Source: Phycisphaerae bacterium
GTDB taxonomy: Bacteria > Planctomycetota > Phycisphaerae > Phycisphaerales > Phycisphaeraceae
Direction of reading: 5' to 3'
Assembly (NCBI GenBank): GCA_030432595.1
Contig: JAUIGU010000005.1
Span: 110,410 to 174,409, forward strand
DNA: 64,000 bases
Below the pieces are notes generated by a model. It had not been told where the DNA came from. It saw only the letters and a program-made list of their open reading frames with translations, and made no database searches. Below are positions 20,094 through 28,630 of this stretch, one piece after another. The stretch's first letter is position 1, and every line of letters begins with the position of its first letter. The position numbers and the translations under genes are program-made.

Positions 20094-21518
20094 ATGTCCA
20101 CCGCCCCCAGCTTCAACTTCGGCGATGACGCGAGCGGTTCCGGCAAGGACAAGAAGCCGCGCAAGGTCGATCTTGCCCGGCTGTACGAGTCGCTGCCGCC
20201 GCACGCGCTCGAGGCCGAGATGGCGCTGCTGGGGTCGATGATCCTCGACTGGCAGGTCGTCGGCGACGTCATCCAGCTCATCAAATCGCCCGAGGACTTC
20301 TTCAAGCCCGCCCACGGCGCGATCTACCACGTGCTCGTCGAGCTCTACGATCAGCAGCAGTCCATCGACATGGTTCAGCTGAACCAGAAGCTCGTGGACA
20401 AGTCGCTGCTCGACCAGGTCGGCGGGCTGGAGTACCTCGTCGAGCTGGCCGAGTCCGTGCCGTCGGCGAGCAGCGCGAACCATTACGCGACGATCGTGCG
20501 CGACAAGGCGCTGCTGCGTCGGCTGATCGACGAAGCCGGGACGATCCTCGAAGACTGCTACACCTCCGACGAGGCAGTGGCGGACCTGCTCGACCGGGTG
20601 GAGACGCGCATCTTCGAGATCGCCGAGAAAAAGAGCGACGACGGCACCGCCGACATCGCCACGCTGCTGCAGGAAACCTTCGACCGGCTCGAACAGCAGG
20701 AGGGCAAGCTCGTCACCGGCGTCGAGACCGGCTTCTTCGAGCTCGACGAGATGACCAACGGTTTGCAACCCGGCGAGATGGTGATCGTCGCCGCGCGTCC
20801 GTCGATGGGCAAGACCGCGTTCGCACTCAACATCTCCGAGCACATCGCGGCGACCAAGGGTGTGTCGGTCGGCGTGTTCTCGCTGGAAATGTCCAAGCAG
20901 CAGCTCGCCCAACGCCTGCTCTGTGCGCGGTCGGGCGTGGACTCGCACAAGCTGCGACGCAACATGCTCAGCCGGGACGACTTCTCGAAGCTGTCGCTGA
21001 CCGTCGGCGAGTTGTCAGAGGCGCCGCTGTTCATCGACGACACCGCGGGCCTGACGCTCATGGGGCTCCGCGCCAAGGCGCGCCGCATGAAACAGCGCCA
21101 CGGCATCGAGGCGCTCATGATCGACTACCTCCAGCTCATGTCCGCGCCCTCGGCGGGTCGCGACGGCCGGCAGAACGAGGTCTCGGCGATCAGCCGTGGC
21201 ATCAAGGCGCTCGCCCGTGAATTGAGCGTTCCCGTGATCTGTCTTTCTCAGCTTAACCGCGCCGCCGAGCAGCGCGAGGGCCACCGGCCACGCATGTCCG
21301 ACCTGCGCGAGTCGGGCTCGATCGAGCAGGACGCGGACGTGGTGATGATGCTGCACCGCGAGGACTACTACCACCGCGGCGACCCGGAGTACCAGGACAC
21401 CAACGAGGCCGAGGTCATCATCGCCAAGCAGCGCAACGGCCCGACCGGCACGGTGAAGCTGCTGTTCGATGGCAGCACCACGCGGTTCAAGAACCTGGCG
21501 GGCGGCGGGGGGTATTGA
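20094..21518 (+). CDS. dnaB: replicative DNA helicase DnaB
   Basis: DnaB unwinds DNA at the replication fork. The 474-residue protein has the N-terminal collar domain (PPHALEAEMALLGSMI at about 38-53) and the RecA-like helicase domain with Walker A ARPSMGKT near residue 235, Walker B ALMIDYLQLM near residue 342, and the arginine-finger region DLRESGSIEQDADVVMMLHR. Length is normal, and there is no intein. The CDS is 50 bp upstream of a CysQ-like gene, with which it may be co-transcribed. Confidence 0.97.
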   Translation: MSTAPSFNFGDDASGSGKDKKPRKVDLARLYESLPPHALEAEMALLGSMILDWQVVGDVIQLIKSPEDFFKPAHGAIYHVLVELYDQQQSIDMVQLNQKLVDKSLLDQVGGLEYLVELAESVPSASSANHYATIVRDKALLRRLIDEAGTILEDCYTSDEAVADLLDRVETRIFEIAEKKSDDGTADIATLLQETFDRLEQQEGKLVTGVETGFFELDEMTNGLQPGEMVIVAARPSMGKTAFALNISEHIAATKGVSVGVFSLEMSKQQLAQRLLCARSGVDSHKLRRNMLSRDDFSKLSLTVGELSEAPLFIDDTAGLTLMGLRAKARRMKQRHGIEALMIDYLQLMSAPSAGRDGRQNEVSAISRGIKALARELSVPVICLSQLNRAAEQREGHRPRMSDLRESGSIEQDADVVMMLHREDYYHRGDPEYQDTNEAEVIIAKQRNGPTGTVKLLFDGSTTRFKNLAGGGGY

Positions 21519-21567
21519 CCCAGTTTCACACCGGGCAGGCGGCGGGCGTTGCCGCTACCTTTCGCGT

Positions 21568-22530
21568 ATGAATCTGCAGAAAGAACTCGAAACGGCGGTC
21601 GCCGCGGTCCGGGCGGCGTCGGTGGTGTGCGTGGCGGTGCAGCGTGACTTGGTCACGGCGGAGACGCTGGAAAAGAAGGACAAGTCGCCGGTGACGGTCG
21701 CGGACTACGCCTCGCAGGCGGTGATCTGCGCGGCGCTGGCCGAGGTGTTCCCCGGCGACCCGGTGGTGGGCGAAGAGGGCTCAGGCGAGCTGCGCGAAGA
21801 CGCCAACGCGGCGCTGCGGGCGTCGGTCGCCAAGCACGCGCAGATGTCGGAGGACGCGGCGCTGACGGCCATCGACCGCGGCGCGTTCGACCCGGCCAAC
21901 GATCCTTCGGTGAAGCGCTACTGGACGCTCGACCCGATCGACGGCACGAAAGGCTTCCTGCGCGGTGAGCAGTACGCGGTCGCGTTGGCGCTGATCGAAG
22001 ACGGCGAGGTGACGCTCGGTGTGCTGGGTTGCCCGAACCTCGAAGGCGGAGTGGTGATGACCGCGGTGAAGGGCGGCGGGGCGAAGCGGCTATCGCTTAA
22101 GGGCGACGGTGTTGACGGCGAAACCGTAAGCGTGAGCCCGGTGGCGACATCGGCCGAGGCGAAGCTGTGCGAGTCGGTGGAGTCCGGGCACTCGGACCAC
22201 GGCGCGTCGTCGCAGATCGCAGACAAGCTTGGGATTACGGCCGAGCCGTTCCGGATCGACAGCCAGTGCAAGTACGCGGCGGTGGCGATGGGCAAGGCCG
22301 AGGTCTACTTACGTCTGCCGACCAAGCCCGGCTACCGCGAGAAGATCTGGGACCACGCGGCGGGCAAGCTCGTCGTCGAAGAGGCGGGTGGCACGGTGAC
22401 GGACGTGCACGGAAAGCGCCACGACTTCGGTCAGGGCCGGACGCTCGCTCCCGACGGCGGGGTGGTCTGCACGAACGGCCCGTTCCACGCCGCGGTGGTC
22501 GAGGCGGTGTCGGGGGTGTTGGCGGGATAA
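21568..22530 (+). CDS. 3'(2'),5'-bisphosphate nucleotidase, CysQ/HAL2-like
   Basis: This 320-residue enzyme belongs to the lithium-sensitive inositol monophosphatase superfamily. It has the metal-binding VGEEGSGEL, the signature DPIDGTKGFLRGEQYAVALALIE near residues 122-144 and WDHAAGKLVVEEAGG near residue 268. The KGF after DGT favours a 3'-phosphoadenosine 5'-phosphate phosphatase, which recycles PAP from sulfate assimilation, over an inositol phosphatase. ATG 21568 gives MNLQKELETA, the normal helix start; the frame is open upstream inside dnaB. Confidence 0.88.
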   Translation: MNLQKELETAVAAVRAASVVCVAVQRDLVTAETLEKKDKSPVTVADYASQAVICAALAEVFPGDPVVGEEGSGELREDANAALRASVAKHAQMSEDAALTAIDRGAFDPANDPSVKRYWTLDPIDGTKGFLRGEQYAVALALIEDGEVTLGVLGCPNLEGGVVMTAVKGGGAKRLSLKGDGVDGETVSVSPVATSAEAKLCESVESGHSDHGASSQIADKLGITAEPFRIDSQCKYAAVAMGKAEVYLRLPTKPGYREKIWDHAAGKLVVEEAGGTVTDVHGKRHDFGQGRTLAPDGGVVCTNGPFHAAVVEAVSGVLAG

Positions 22531-22550
22531 GCGGAGGCGGGAACACGCCC

Positions 22551-22630
22551 GGGTGCCACCGTCGCTTGCGACGGTGCGGGTCACGGAAACTTTTGGGTAG
22601 ACGGCACGGTCGCAAGCGGCCGTGGCACCC
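22551..22630. repeat. REP-like paired palindrome, copy A
   Basis: Two short palindromes with the cores caccgtcgcttgcgacggtg (22557-22576) and cacggtcgcaagcggccgtg (22605-22624) sit inverted to each other inside outer ends gggtgccac / gtggcaccc. The unit is 80 bp. Other copies are at 49065-49159 and 58666-58781. It lies between convergent genes. Confidence 0.85.
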
Positions 22631-22666
22631 GTGCATCTTTTGTTTGGTTCCGGAAGCGGGGGGGGG

Positions 22667-22885
22667 TTACGCCAGGACGTCGATCGACGCGCCCTTGTGC
22701 GGCTCGAGCTTCATCGCCGCGACCTGCGATCGCTGAATCTCGGCGGCCTGCTGCAGCAGCGACACGGCGGCGTCGCCCTGGCTCCGGGCGACGTCCTGAA
22801 GCTTCCGCGTCACCGCCGTCTGCACCTGCGTTTGCAGCTGCGCCTGCTTGAGATTGCTGATGGCGGCGGGGGAGATCGTGGACAC
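22667..22885 (-). CDS. YjfB-like putative motility protein
   Basis: This 72-residue protein starts MSTISPAAISNLKQAQLQTQVQTAV, continues as an amphipathic helix with an internal LLQQAAEIQRSQ, and ends HKGASIDVLA. The pattern of a helical body and a short GxxID-x-A ending matches the small YjfB family annotated as putative motility proteins, which are usually near flagellar genes. No flagellar gene is in this window. The gene lies 16 bp downstream of the PHP phosphatase gene on the same strand. The match is by eye and by overall pattern. Confidence 0.6.
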   Translation of the reverse strand: MSTISPAAISNLKQAQLQTQVQTAVTRKLQDVARSQGDAAVSLLQQAAEIQRSQVAAMKLEPHKGASIDVLA

Positions 22886-22901
22886 AGAAGGTTTATCGGC
22901 G

Positions 22902-23864
22902 TCAGGCGCGGTGGGCCTGAAGTCCGTCGGCCTTGTTGGCTTGGGCCTCGGCCACGCCGGTCAGCGAGGCCCGGCAGGCGTCGATCGACACCCGATAACG
23001 CTCGCGCCCTTGGAACAGCGACACGCACTCGTAGCCCGCGGCGGCGAGCTGGTCGTAGGCGTCCTCGAAGCGGTCGCCGACGCGCTCCGGCCGGTGCGCG
23101 TCGGCGCCGACGGTGACGGGGATGCCGCGGACCTGCATGGCGCGGAGGATGGCCGGGCCGGGGTTCATCTCGGGTACGGCCTTGTAGAGCCCGGAGGTGT
23201 TGAGTTCCATGCACACGCCGGCGTGGGCGATGCGGTCGAGGTACCCGGTGATCGCGGGGACGACGCCCTGGGCGTTCCAGGTGTCGCGGACCATGTTCTT
23301 GACCAGGTCCGGGTGGGCGAGCGAGTCGAAGAGCCCGGTCTCGGCGGCCTGGGCGAGGTGCTCGAAGTAGCCGTGCTTGAACGCGGTCGGGTCGCCCATC
23401 CAGTAGGCGTCGCGGTATTCGGGCAGGTGCGGGTGGACCGACCCGAGGACGAAGTCGAAGTCGGCCCGCCAGAGCAGGTTCTCGACGTAGCTCTCGTAGC
23501 CCGGGAAGTAGTCGCACTCGAGCCCGAGGCGGACGTCGAGCCGGCCGGCGTAGGCGTCGCGCGTGTCGGCCACCATCGCGAGGTAGGTGTTGAACTCGTC
23601 CTCGGCCATGCGGACGTGGGCCGAGTGCCCGTCGGGCATGGGGCAGTGGCAGGTGACGGTGATGCCGGCCAGGCCGCGGGCCAGGGCGTGGTCGGCGTAC
23701 TCGCTGAGGTCCCCGGTGGCGTGCCGGCAGAGGGTGGTGTGCAGGTGCGTCTCGTAGACCACGGCGGCGGAGCCGGCACCGGTCGAACCACGGGGTAGCG
23801 CGTCGTTATTCGGGCTGGGGTCGGGGCGGTGGTTCGGCGGGTCCGGGGTCGTCGAGCACGGCAT
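22902..23864 (-). CDS. PHP-domain phosphatase, HisJ/histidinol-phosphatase type
   Basis: This 320-residue protein of the PHP family has the metal-binding blocks ETHLHTTLCRH, ITVTCHCPMPDGHS, RLGLECDYFPGYE, VLGSVHPH, LAHPDLVK and GADAHRPERVG, in the order seen in HisK-type histidinol-phosphate phosphatases, which carry out the penultimate step of histidine synthesis. ATG 23864 is chosen because ggag lies 6 nt upstream; ATG 23870 is directly next to ggag, and GTG 23762 is a later option. With the chosen start it overlaps the end of scpA by 59 nt, and the pair is likely co-transcribed. Other PHP phosphatases share these motifs, so the substrate is probable, not certain. Confidence 0.78.
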   Translation of the reverse strand: MPCSTTPDPPNHRPDPSPNNDALPRGSTGAGSAAVVYETHLHTTLCRHATGDLSEYADHALARGLAGITVTCHCPMPDGHSAHVRMAEDEFNTYLAMVADTRDAYAGRLDVRLGLECDYFPGYESYVENLLWRADFDFVLGSVHPHLPEYRDAYWMGDPTAFKHGYFEHLAQAAETGLFDSLAHPDLVKNMVRDTWNAQGVVPAITGYLDRIAHAGVCMELNTSGLYKAVPEMNPGPAILRAMQVRGIPVTVGADAHRPERVGDRFEDAYDQLAAAGYECVSLFQGRERYRVSIDACRASLTGVAEAQANKADGLQAHRA

Positions 23865-24942
23865 CAACATCTCCGGCGATCGCCTCGCCGCCCTCCTTCA
23901 GTTCGTCCTGCGAATCATCGGTCCGACATGCCATGGGGTCATCGGCCGAATCGCCGGGGTCCTTCTCCGCGTCGTCCCGTTTTTCGTACCACTTTTCCCG
24001 GCGCTCGGCCCGGCGCAGCGCACGCCGCTTCGTGGCTTCGTCGGGCCAGTCGTATTGGACCTCGCCGGTCTGCGAGTCGGTCCAGTCGGGCGTTTCCTCG
24101 GCCTCGATGGTGTCGGTGGTTTCCCAGTGTTCTTCCGGGGTCAGCTCCAGCGCGATCTCGCCGAGGTTCTCGTCCTGGGTCACGCGGACCTTGCGTTGAC
24201 GGACCAGTTCGAGGGTGGCGAGGAACAGTCCGATCATCTCGCCGCGCGTCCGGCCTTGGAACACCTGCACGAGCGTCATGCGTTTGCGTTCGCCGCCGTC
24301 CCGGGCGAGGCGGTCGGCGATGTCGTCGGCGTGCAGCGAGATGGGCGTGTCGTCGTAGGTAACCTCGTGGTCGCCCAGGTGCCCGATGCTGTCCATGACC
24401 CGGCCGAACGCGGCGCACAGGTCGAGGATGTTGACATCGTCGAGGTCGAGTTCGAGCGGCAGCGCTTCGGTCCCATCGGGGTCGGCGTCGCCGGCCGCGT
24501 CGGCCTGCGCCTTGCCCGCGCGGGCGTGGGCGGGGAAGCGGGTTTCCCACTGCTCGGCCCGGTCTTCGAGTTCGAGGGCGGCGTCCTTGAAGCGCTTGTA
24601 GGCGAGCAGTTGCTGAACCAACTCGAAGCGCGGGTCGATGTCGGGGTCGGCGTCGGGGCGTTCGGCGCCCTCGCCGTCTTCGTCCTCGCTGCGCATGACG
24701 TGGGGCACGAGCAGTTGGCTCTTGATCTCCACGAGCGTCGCGGCCATGACCAGGAACTCGCCGGCTTTTTCGACGTCAATGGTTTCGATGACGCGCAGGT
24801 GCGCCATGTACTGCTCGACGAGCTCGGCCATGGGGACATCCTGGAGGTCGATCTCGTGGCGCTTCACGAGGTAGAGCAGCAGGTCGAGCGGTCCGGCGTA
24901 GGCGTCGAGCTGGACGCGGTGTTCGGCGGTGGGGGTGTTCAT
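23806..24942 (-). CDS. scpA: segregation and condensation protein A
   Basis: ScpA is the kleisin subunit that bridges SMC heads in chromosome condensation. The 378-residue protein begins VQLDAYAGPLDLLLYLVKRHEIDLQDVPMAEL, the conserved SMC-binding N-terminus, and has LVMAATLVEIKSQLLVP. The winged-helix C-terminal part with RKVRVTQDENLGEIALE lies at about residue 260-285. The last 90 residues are an acidic, charged tail longer than in most ScpA proteins (about 250 residues). No scpB follows. ATG 24942 gives the family N-terminus; the frame is open further upstream. Confidence 0.93.
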   Translation of the reverse strand: MNTPTAEHRVQLDAYAGPLDLLLYLVKRHEIDLQDVPMAELVEQYMAHLRVIETIDVEKAGEFLVMAATLVEIKSQLLVPHVMRSEDEDGEGAERPDADPDIDPRFELVQQLLAYKRFKDAALELEDRAEQWETRFPAHARAGKAQADAAGDADPDGTEALPLELDLDDVNILDLCAAFGRVMDSIGHLGDHEVTYDDTPISLHADDIADRLARDGGERKRMTLVQVFQGRTRGEMIGLFLATLELVRQRKVRVTQDENLGEIALELTPEEHWETTDTIEAEETPDWTDSQTGEVQYDWPDEATKRRALRRAERREKWYEKRDDAEKDPGDSADDPMACRTDDSQDELKEGGEAIAGDVDAVLDDPGPAEPPPRPQPE

Positions 24943-24982
24943 GGGGGCCTCGTGCTTCGTCCGTGATGCTTGAACGGGGCGA

Positions 24983-25726
24983 TCAATCCGCCGTGGGCGT
25001 ATACCGGCGCAAGAGCGGCGCGAGGACGTCACGCCAACACGCATAGCCCGCGTCGTTGAGGTGCAGCGCATCGTCGAGAAACAGCGCCGGGTCGGGTTGG
25101 CCATCGGCGCTCAGCAGCACCGACGCAACATCGACGTACGCCGTGTCCGGGTCGGCATCGCACAACGCCCGGATCATGTTGTTGGCGACCTGCATGTCGG
25201 GCCACATCTCGGAACGCCGCGGGCTGGGTTTGATCGAAAGAAAGAGCACGGGCACCGCGGGGTGATGCGCGCGGATCGTTTCCCTCATGATCCGGTAATG
25301 GTCGCGGACTTGCACGGGCGTGAGGCCGGCGGCGATGTCGTTGTCGCCCTCGTAGAGCACGATCACCGAAGGCGTGTGCGGGCCGAACAGCGCGTCGGCG
25401 TAGTGGATGGCGTCGCTGAACTGCGAGCCGCCGAAGCCGCGGTTGACGACGGAGGTCTCGGGGAACGATGTTTCGAGCGGCCACATCCGGATGCTCGAAC
25501 TGCCCACGAACAGGGCGACGTTCGGCGGGCTGGGCGTTTTGGCGTCAGCGCGGGCAAAGGCGGCGATCTCGCTGGAAAAGCGGGCGGGGTCGGCGGCAGG
25601 TTGGAGCGTCGGCTCGGGCAAGGCGTCGGGGTTCGTGCATCCGGCCAGAAGTATCGACGCCAAACCCGCCGCGGCCACGATGCGACCCAGGACGGCACGC
25701 TTGGGGATCAGACGGCGGCGGGACAT
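24983..25726 (-). CDS. SGNH/GDSL hydrolase lipoprotein
   Basis: This 247-residue protein has a basic N-terminus, a hydrophobic helix and a lipobox ILLAGC (Cys near residue 26), so it is a membrane-anchored lipoprotein facing the periplasm. The SGNH hydrolase blocks are clear: nucleophile Ser in VGSSSIRMW, Gly in NRGFGGSQ, Asn in YEGDNDIA, and Asp/His in DDALHLND. Family members are esterases or acetyl hydrolases on lipids or polysaccharides; the substrate is unknown. The start is divergent from kdsD with only 22 bp between start codons. Confidence 0.88.
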   Translation of the reverse strand: MSRRRLIPKRAVLGRIVAAAGLASILLAGCTNPDALPEPTLQPAADPARFSSEIAAFARADAKTPSPPNVALFVGSSSIRMWPLETSFPETSVVNRGFGGSQFSDAIHYADALFGPHTPSVIVLYEGDNDIAAGLTPVQVRDHYRIMRETIRAHHPAVPVLFLSIKPSPRRSEMWPDMQVANNMIRALCDADPDTAYVDVASVLLSADGQPDPALFLDDALHLNDAGYACWRDVLAPLLRRYTPTAD

Positions 25727-25748
25727 GGCGGTTATCGTAGCGGATCGC

Positions 25749-26789
25749 ATGAAGGCCACGAACGAATCAGGCGACTCAAAGCCGGAAGGCAGCGCCGGGG
25801 AAACGTGCGGCGCGTTCGCGCAGCGCGTGCTCGACGCCGAGTCCGACGCGATCCGTCGGATCGTGGTGGACGACGCGTTTGATGCGGCGGTGCGCACGGT
25901 CATCGAGGCCGCCGAGCAGGGCGGTTCGTTGGTGGTGTCCGGGCTGGGCAAGTCCGGGCACATCGGGCAGAAGCTCTCGGCGACGTTCGCATCGACCGGG
26001 ACGCCTTCGCACTTTCTGAACCCCGTCGAAGCGGTCCACGGCGACCTGGGGCGCATCCGTGCCGGCGACGCCGTGCTGCTGCTGAGCTATTCGGGGAACA
26101 CCGGCGAGGTTGTGGATCTGGCCGAACTTTTGCGGCCCGACGGCGTGCCGTTGATTGCGCTGGTCGGGCCGAGCGGCAGCGACCTTGAACGCGTTGCGAG
26201 CGTGACGCTGCACGTCGGCGACATCACCGAGGCGTGCTCCAACGAACTCGCGCCGTCGTCAAGCACGACCGCGATGCTCGCGCTGGGCGATGCGCTGGCC
26301 CTGACGGTGTCGCGTCAGCGCCGGTTCACGGCGGACCAGTTCGCGAAGTACCACCCCGGCGGCGGGCTCGGCCGGCAGCTCACGCCGATTACCGACGCGA
26401 TGCGGTTCAAAGTCGGCGACAACCTGCCGCTGATCCACGAGTCGATGCCGCTGCCCAAGGCGTTCAAGCTCGCGCAACCCGCGGACCCGACCTTGCGGCG
26501 CGCGGGCGCGCTGGTGGTGGTTGATGACGCGGGGAAACTGGCCGGCGTGTTCACGGATGGCGACCTGCGCCGGCTGGCGTTTCGCGGCGGCGGAGCGCTG
26601 GACGTGCCGGTCGGCGACGTGATGACCCGTGACCCGCGGTGTCTTCAGGACGACGCGTTTGTGCGGGACGCCGTGCGTCTGATCCGTCAGATGCGCATCG
26701 ACGAGGTGCCGGTGGTGGACGGCGAGCACAAGCCGGTCGGGTTGATCGACATCCAGGACCTGGTGGCGCTCAAGGTGATCGACGGCTGA
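25749..26789 (+). CDS. kdsD: arabinose-5-phosphate isomerase (Kdo pathway)
   Basis: The enzyme interconverts ribulose-5-phosphate and arabinose-5-phosphate, the first step of Kdo synthesis for lipopolysaccharide. The 346-residue protein has the SIS domain (SGLGKSGHIGQKLSATFAS near 64-82, then PVEAVHGDLGRI and LLSYSGNTGE) and two CBS domains in the C-terminal half (VVVDDAGKLAGVFTDGDLRR and MRIDEVPVVDGEHKPVGLID). This order is typical of KdsD/KpsF. ATG 25749 gives a normal length; ATG 25725 would add eight residues and share bases with the divergent start. Confidence 0.94.
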   Translation: MKATNESGDSKPEGSAGETCGAFAQRVLDAESDAIRRIVVDDAFDAAVRTVIEAAEQGGSLVVSGLGKSGHIGQKLSATFASTGTPSHFLNPVEAVHGDLGRIRAGDAVLLLSYSGNTGEVVDLAELLRPDGVPLIALVGPSGSDLERVASVTLHVGDITEACSNELAPSSSTTAMLALGDALALTVSRQRRFTADQFAKYHPGGGLGRQLTPITDAMRFKVGDNLPLIHESMPLPKAFKLAQPADPTLRRAGALVVVDDAGKLAGVFTDGDLRRLAFRGGGALDVPVGDVMTRDPRCLQDDAFVRDAVRLIRQMRIDEVPVVDGEHKPVGLIDIQDLVALKVIDG

Positions 26790-26808
26790 CGCGGTTCGTG
26801 GCGAGACG

Positions 26809-28431
26809 CTACCCGAGCAGGCCGAGCAGCAGGAGAAGTGCTCCGGGGATCAGCACCGCGGCGGCGACGAGGCCGACGTACTGCTTGATCGGCGGGGCGG
26901 GGGCGTCGTCCTTGGCGAGTTTCTCGGCGAGAAAGTCGAGCGGGCAGTTCGCGTAGTAGCAGCCGGCCTTGGTCCCCTTGAGCGTGAGTCTGGCGAGGGT
27001 GATCAGGTGTGGTCGCAGGCGGACGGCCGCGGTTCGGCCGCGCTGCACATGGGGCTTGAGCCGGGCCGCGAGTTCAGCGGGACTGGTTTTGCCGGTCGGC
27101 GTATCGGCTTCGGTCAGCGGGGCGGGTTCTTCCGGTGCGTCCGGCGCTTTGGACGCAACGCCGTCCTTGATCGGTTTGTCCTCGGCCTTGGCCGCGGGCA
27201 GCGACACCGCCGGTGCTTCTTCAGCTACGGCGTCCGGCGGCTCGAACCAGCCGGCGGGCTCCTCGGCGTCGAGTTCGTCGGGCGCGGCGAACGCGCCGTC
27301 GAATTCGACATCCTCTTCGTCCGAGTCGGTCTCCGCGTCCATCGCGCACGGGGCCGGCGTGTCCTCCGCGAACATGTCGTCGAGGCTCTCGAACGCCCCG
27401 TCGAGGTCGTCGGCGGCACCAACGTCTTCGGCGTCGTCGGTGGCGTCGGGGGTTTCGACCGGGGGAACGTCCGCCAACTCTTCCGCATCGACGCCAAGCA
27501 TGGCCGCCAACGCGCCGTAGTCGTCGTCGGATTTGCCTTGATCGAGTTGTTCCTGCGCGGCGGATTCGAGTTCGGTATCGACCTGCGCGAGGAGTTCCGC
27601 TTCGCTCAGGAACTCGCCTTCGGGGTCGTCGCCGGCTTGCTCGGGGGCGATGGGGGGTTCGACTGCTTCGGTGGCGGTGGACGTGTCCGTGGCGTCTTCA
27701 ACGGGTATGGGGGGCGTTGGGTCGTCCGCGGCGCTGAGTTCGGCTTCACTCAGAAAGTCGCCGGCGAGTTCCGTCTCGGCCGAGTCGTCGGGTTCCTCGG
27801 TTGGGGTCTGTGCCTCGGCGTCCGCGGTAGCAGGTTCGTCGTGGAGTTCGCTCTCGCTGACGAAGTCGCCCTCGATTTCGCTCTCGAGCTCGGGGTCGAG
27901 GGTGTCCGAGGGCTCGGCCGGTTTGGCTGCGGCTTTCGGTGAAGATGCGGGCGCGGTTGGCGTTGCCGGCTTAGGCGGCTTGGGGGACGGCGCCTCGCCG
28001 GTAATGTCTTCGGCGCTGGCAAAGTCGCCGGCGAGGTCATCGTCGGTGTCGGTTGCGCCGTCGCCGACCTCGTCGGGGGATTCGGTTTCTGAGGCTGCTG
28101 CGTCCAGCGCGGCTTCCACGGCGTCGAGCGCCGCGAGGGCTTCGTGCTCGGGGGTTTCGTCCGGCGGTGCGTCGGCACTTTCCTCGGATGGTTCTCCGCC
28201 GGCGGTGGCCGAGATCATCGCGTCGAGTTTGTCCGCCAGGCTCTGGGCACCGTCCAGAGAAGCTTCTGCCTCCTGGGTCGCGTCGATCGGCGCGGCGGCC
28301 TCCACGGGGCCGGCGTCGGTGGAATCCGCACTGTCGGTAGAATCCGCTTCGGCGGTGGTTGGCTCGGGCTCGCCCAAGCCGGCGACGAGGGCGTCGAGCT
28401 TGGCTCCCAGGTTGTCCGGCTCGTCGGCCAC
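26809..28431 (-). CDS. acidic, repeat-containing tail-anchored membrane protein, unknown
   Basis: This 540-residue protein is very rich in Asp, Glu, Ala and Pro and is probably disordered for its first 440 residues. A 12-residue motif of pattern x-L/I-x-G-D/E/A-F-x-S-x-x-E/D-L occurs six times at about 132-143, 185-196, 221-232, 269-280, 342-353 and 376-387, the last two degenerate. Two KLDA-L/M segments lie at 11-14 and 68-71. A more ordered basic region (about 450-500) contains CYYANC, and a single helix (about 518-538) forms the extreme C-terminus. GTG 28431 is chosen because gaggag lies 7 nt upstream; ATG 28503 and 28515 are poorer. I do not recognise the family. Confidence 0.75.
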   Translation of the reverse strand: MADEPDNLGAKLDALVAGLGEPEPTTAEADSTDSADSTDAGPVEAAAPIDATQEAEASLDGAQSLADKLDAMISATAGGEPSEESADAPPDETPEHEALAALDAVEAALDAAASETESPDEVGDGATDTDDDLAGDFASAEDITGEAPSPKPPKPATPTAPASSPKAAAKPAEPSDTLDPELESEIEGDFVSESELHDEPATADAEAQTPTEEPDDSAETELAGDFLSEAELSAADDPTPPIPVEDATDTSTATEAVEPPIAPEQAGDDPEGEFLSEAELLAQVDTELESAAQEQLDQGKSDDDYGALAAMLGVDAEELADVPPVETPDATDDAEDVGAADDLDGAFESLDDMFAEDTPAPCAMDAETDSDEEDVEFDGAFAAPDELDAEEPAGWFEPPDAVAEEAPAVSLPAAKAEDKPIKDGVASKAPDAPEEPAPLTEADTPTGKTSPAELAARLKPHVQRGRTAAVRLRPHLITLARLTLKGTKAGCYYANCPLDFLAEKLAKDDAPAPPIKQYVGLVAAAVLIPGALLLLLGLLG

Positions 28432-28630
28432 GCCGCGGCTCCTCGTGCTGGTTCTGGGGCGGGGTCGGCGTGCGGCCGGGGACCGCCCGACCGGTGTCCC
28501 TCGCATGATCGACACAGAGGCCGGTAAAACTGAATCGAATCGCTTGCCTTGCCCGCGGACTTATCGAACGTTTAGCTCTGGCGCGGCGGTGTCGTTCGCC
28601 GGGCCGATCCTTCATGCGGAGGCACGATCT

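Noticed and set aside
18723..20948. A 741-codon minus-strand frame across the PfkB kinase and dnaB
   Set aside because: Antisense to two clear genes; no motif, and biased composition.
25727..26056. Extension of the SGNH lipoprotein frame into kdsD
   Set aside because: The frame is open but antisense to kdsD; the lipobox and signal peptide fix the start at 25726.
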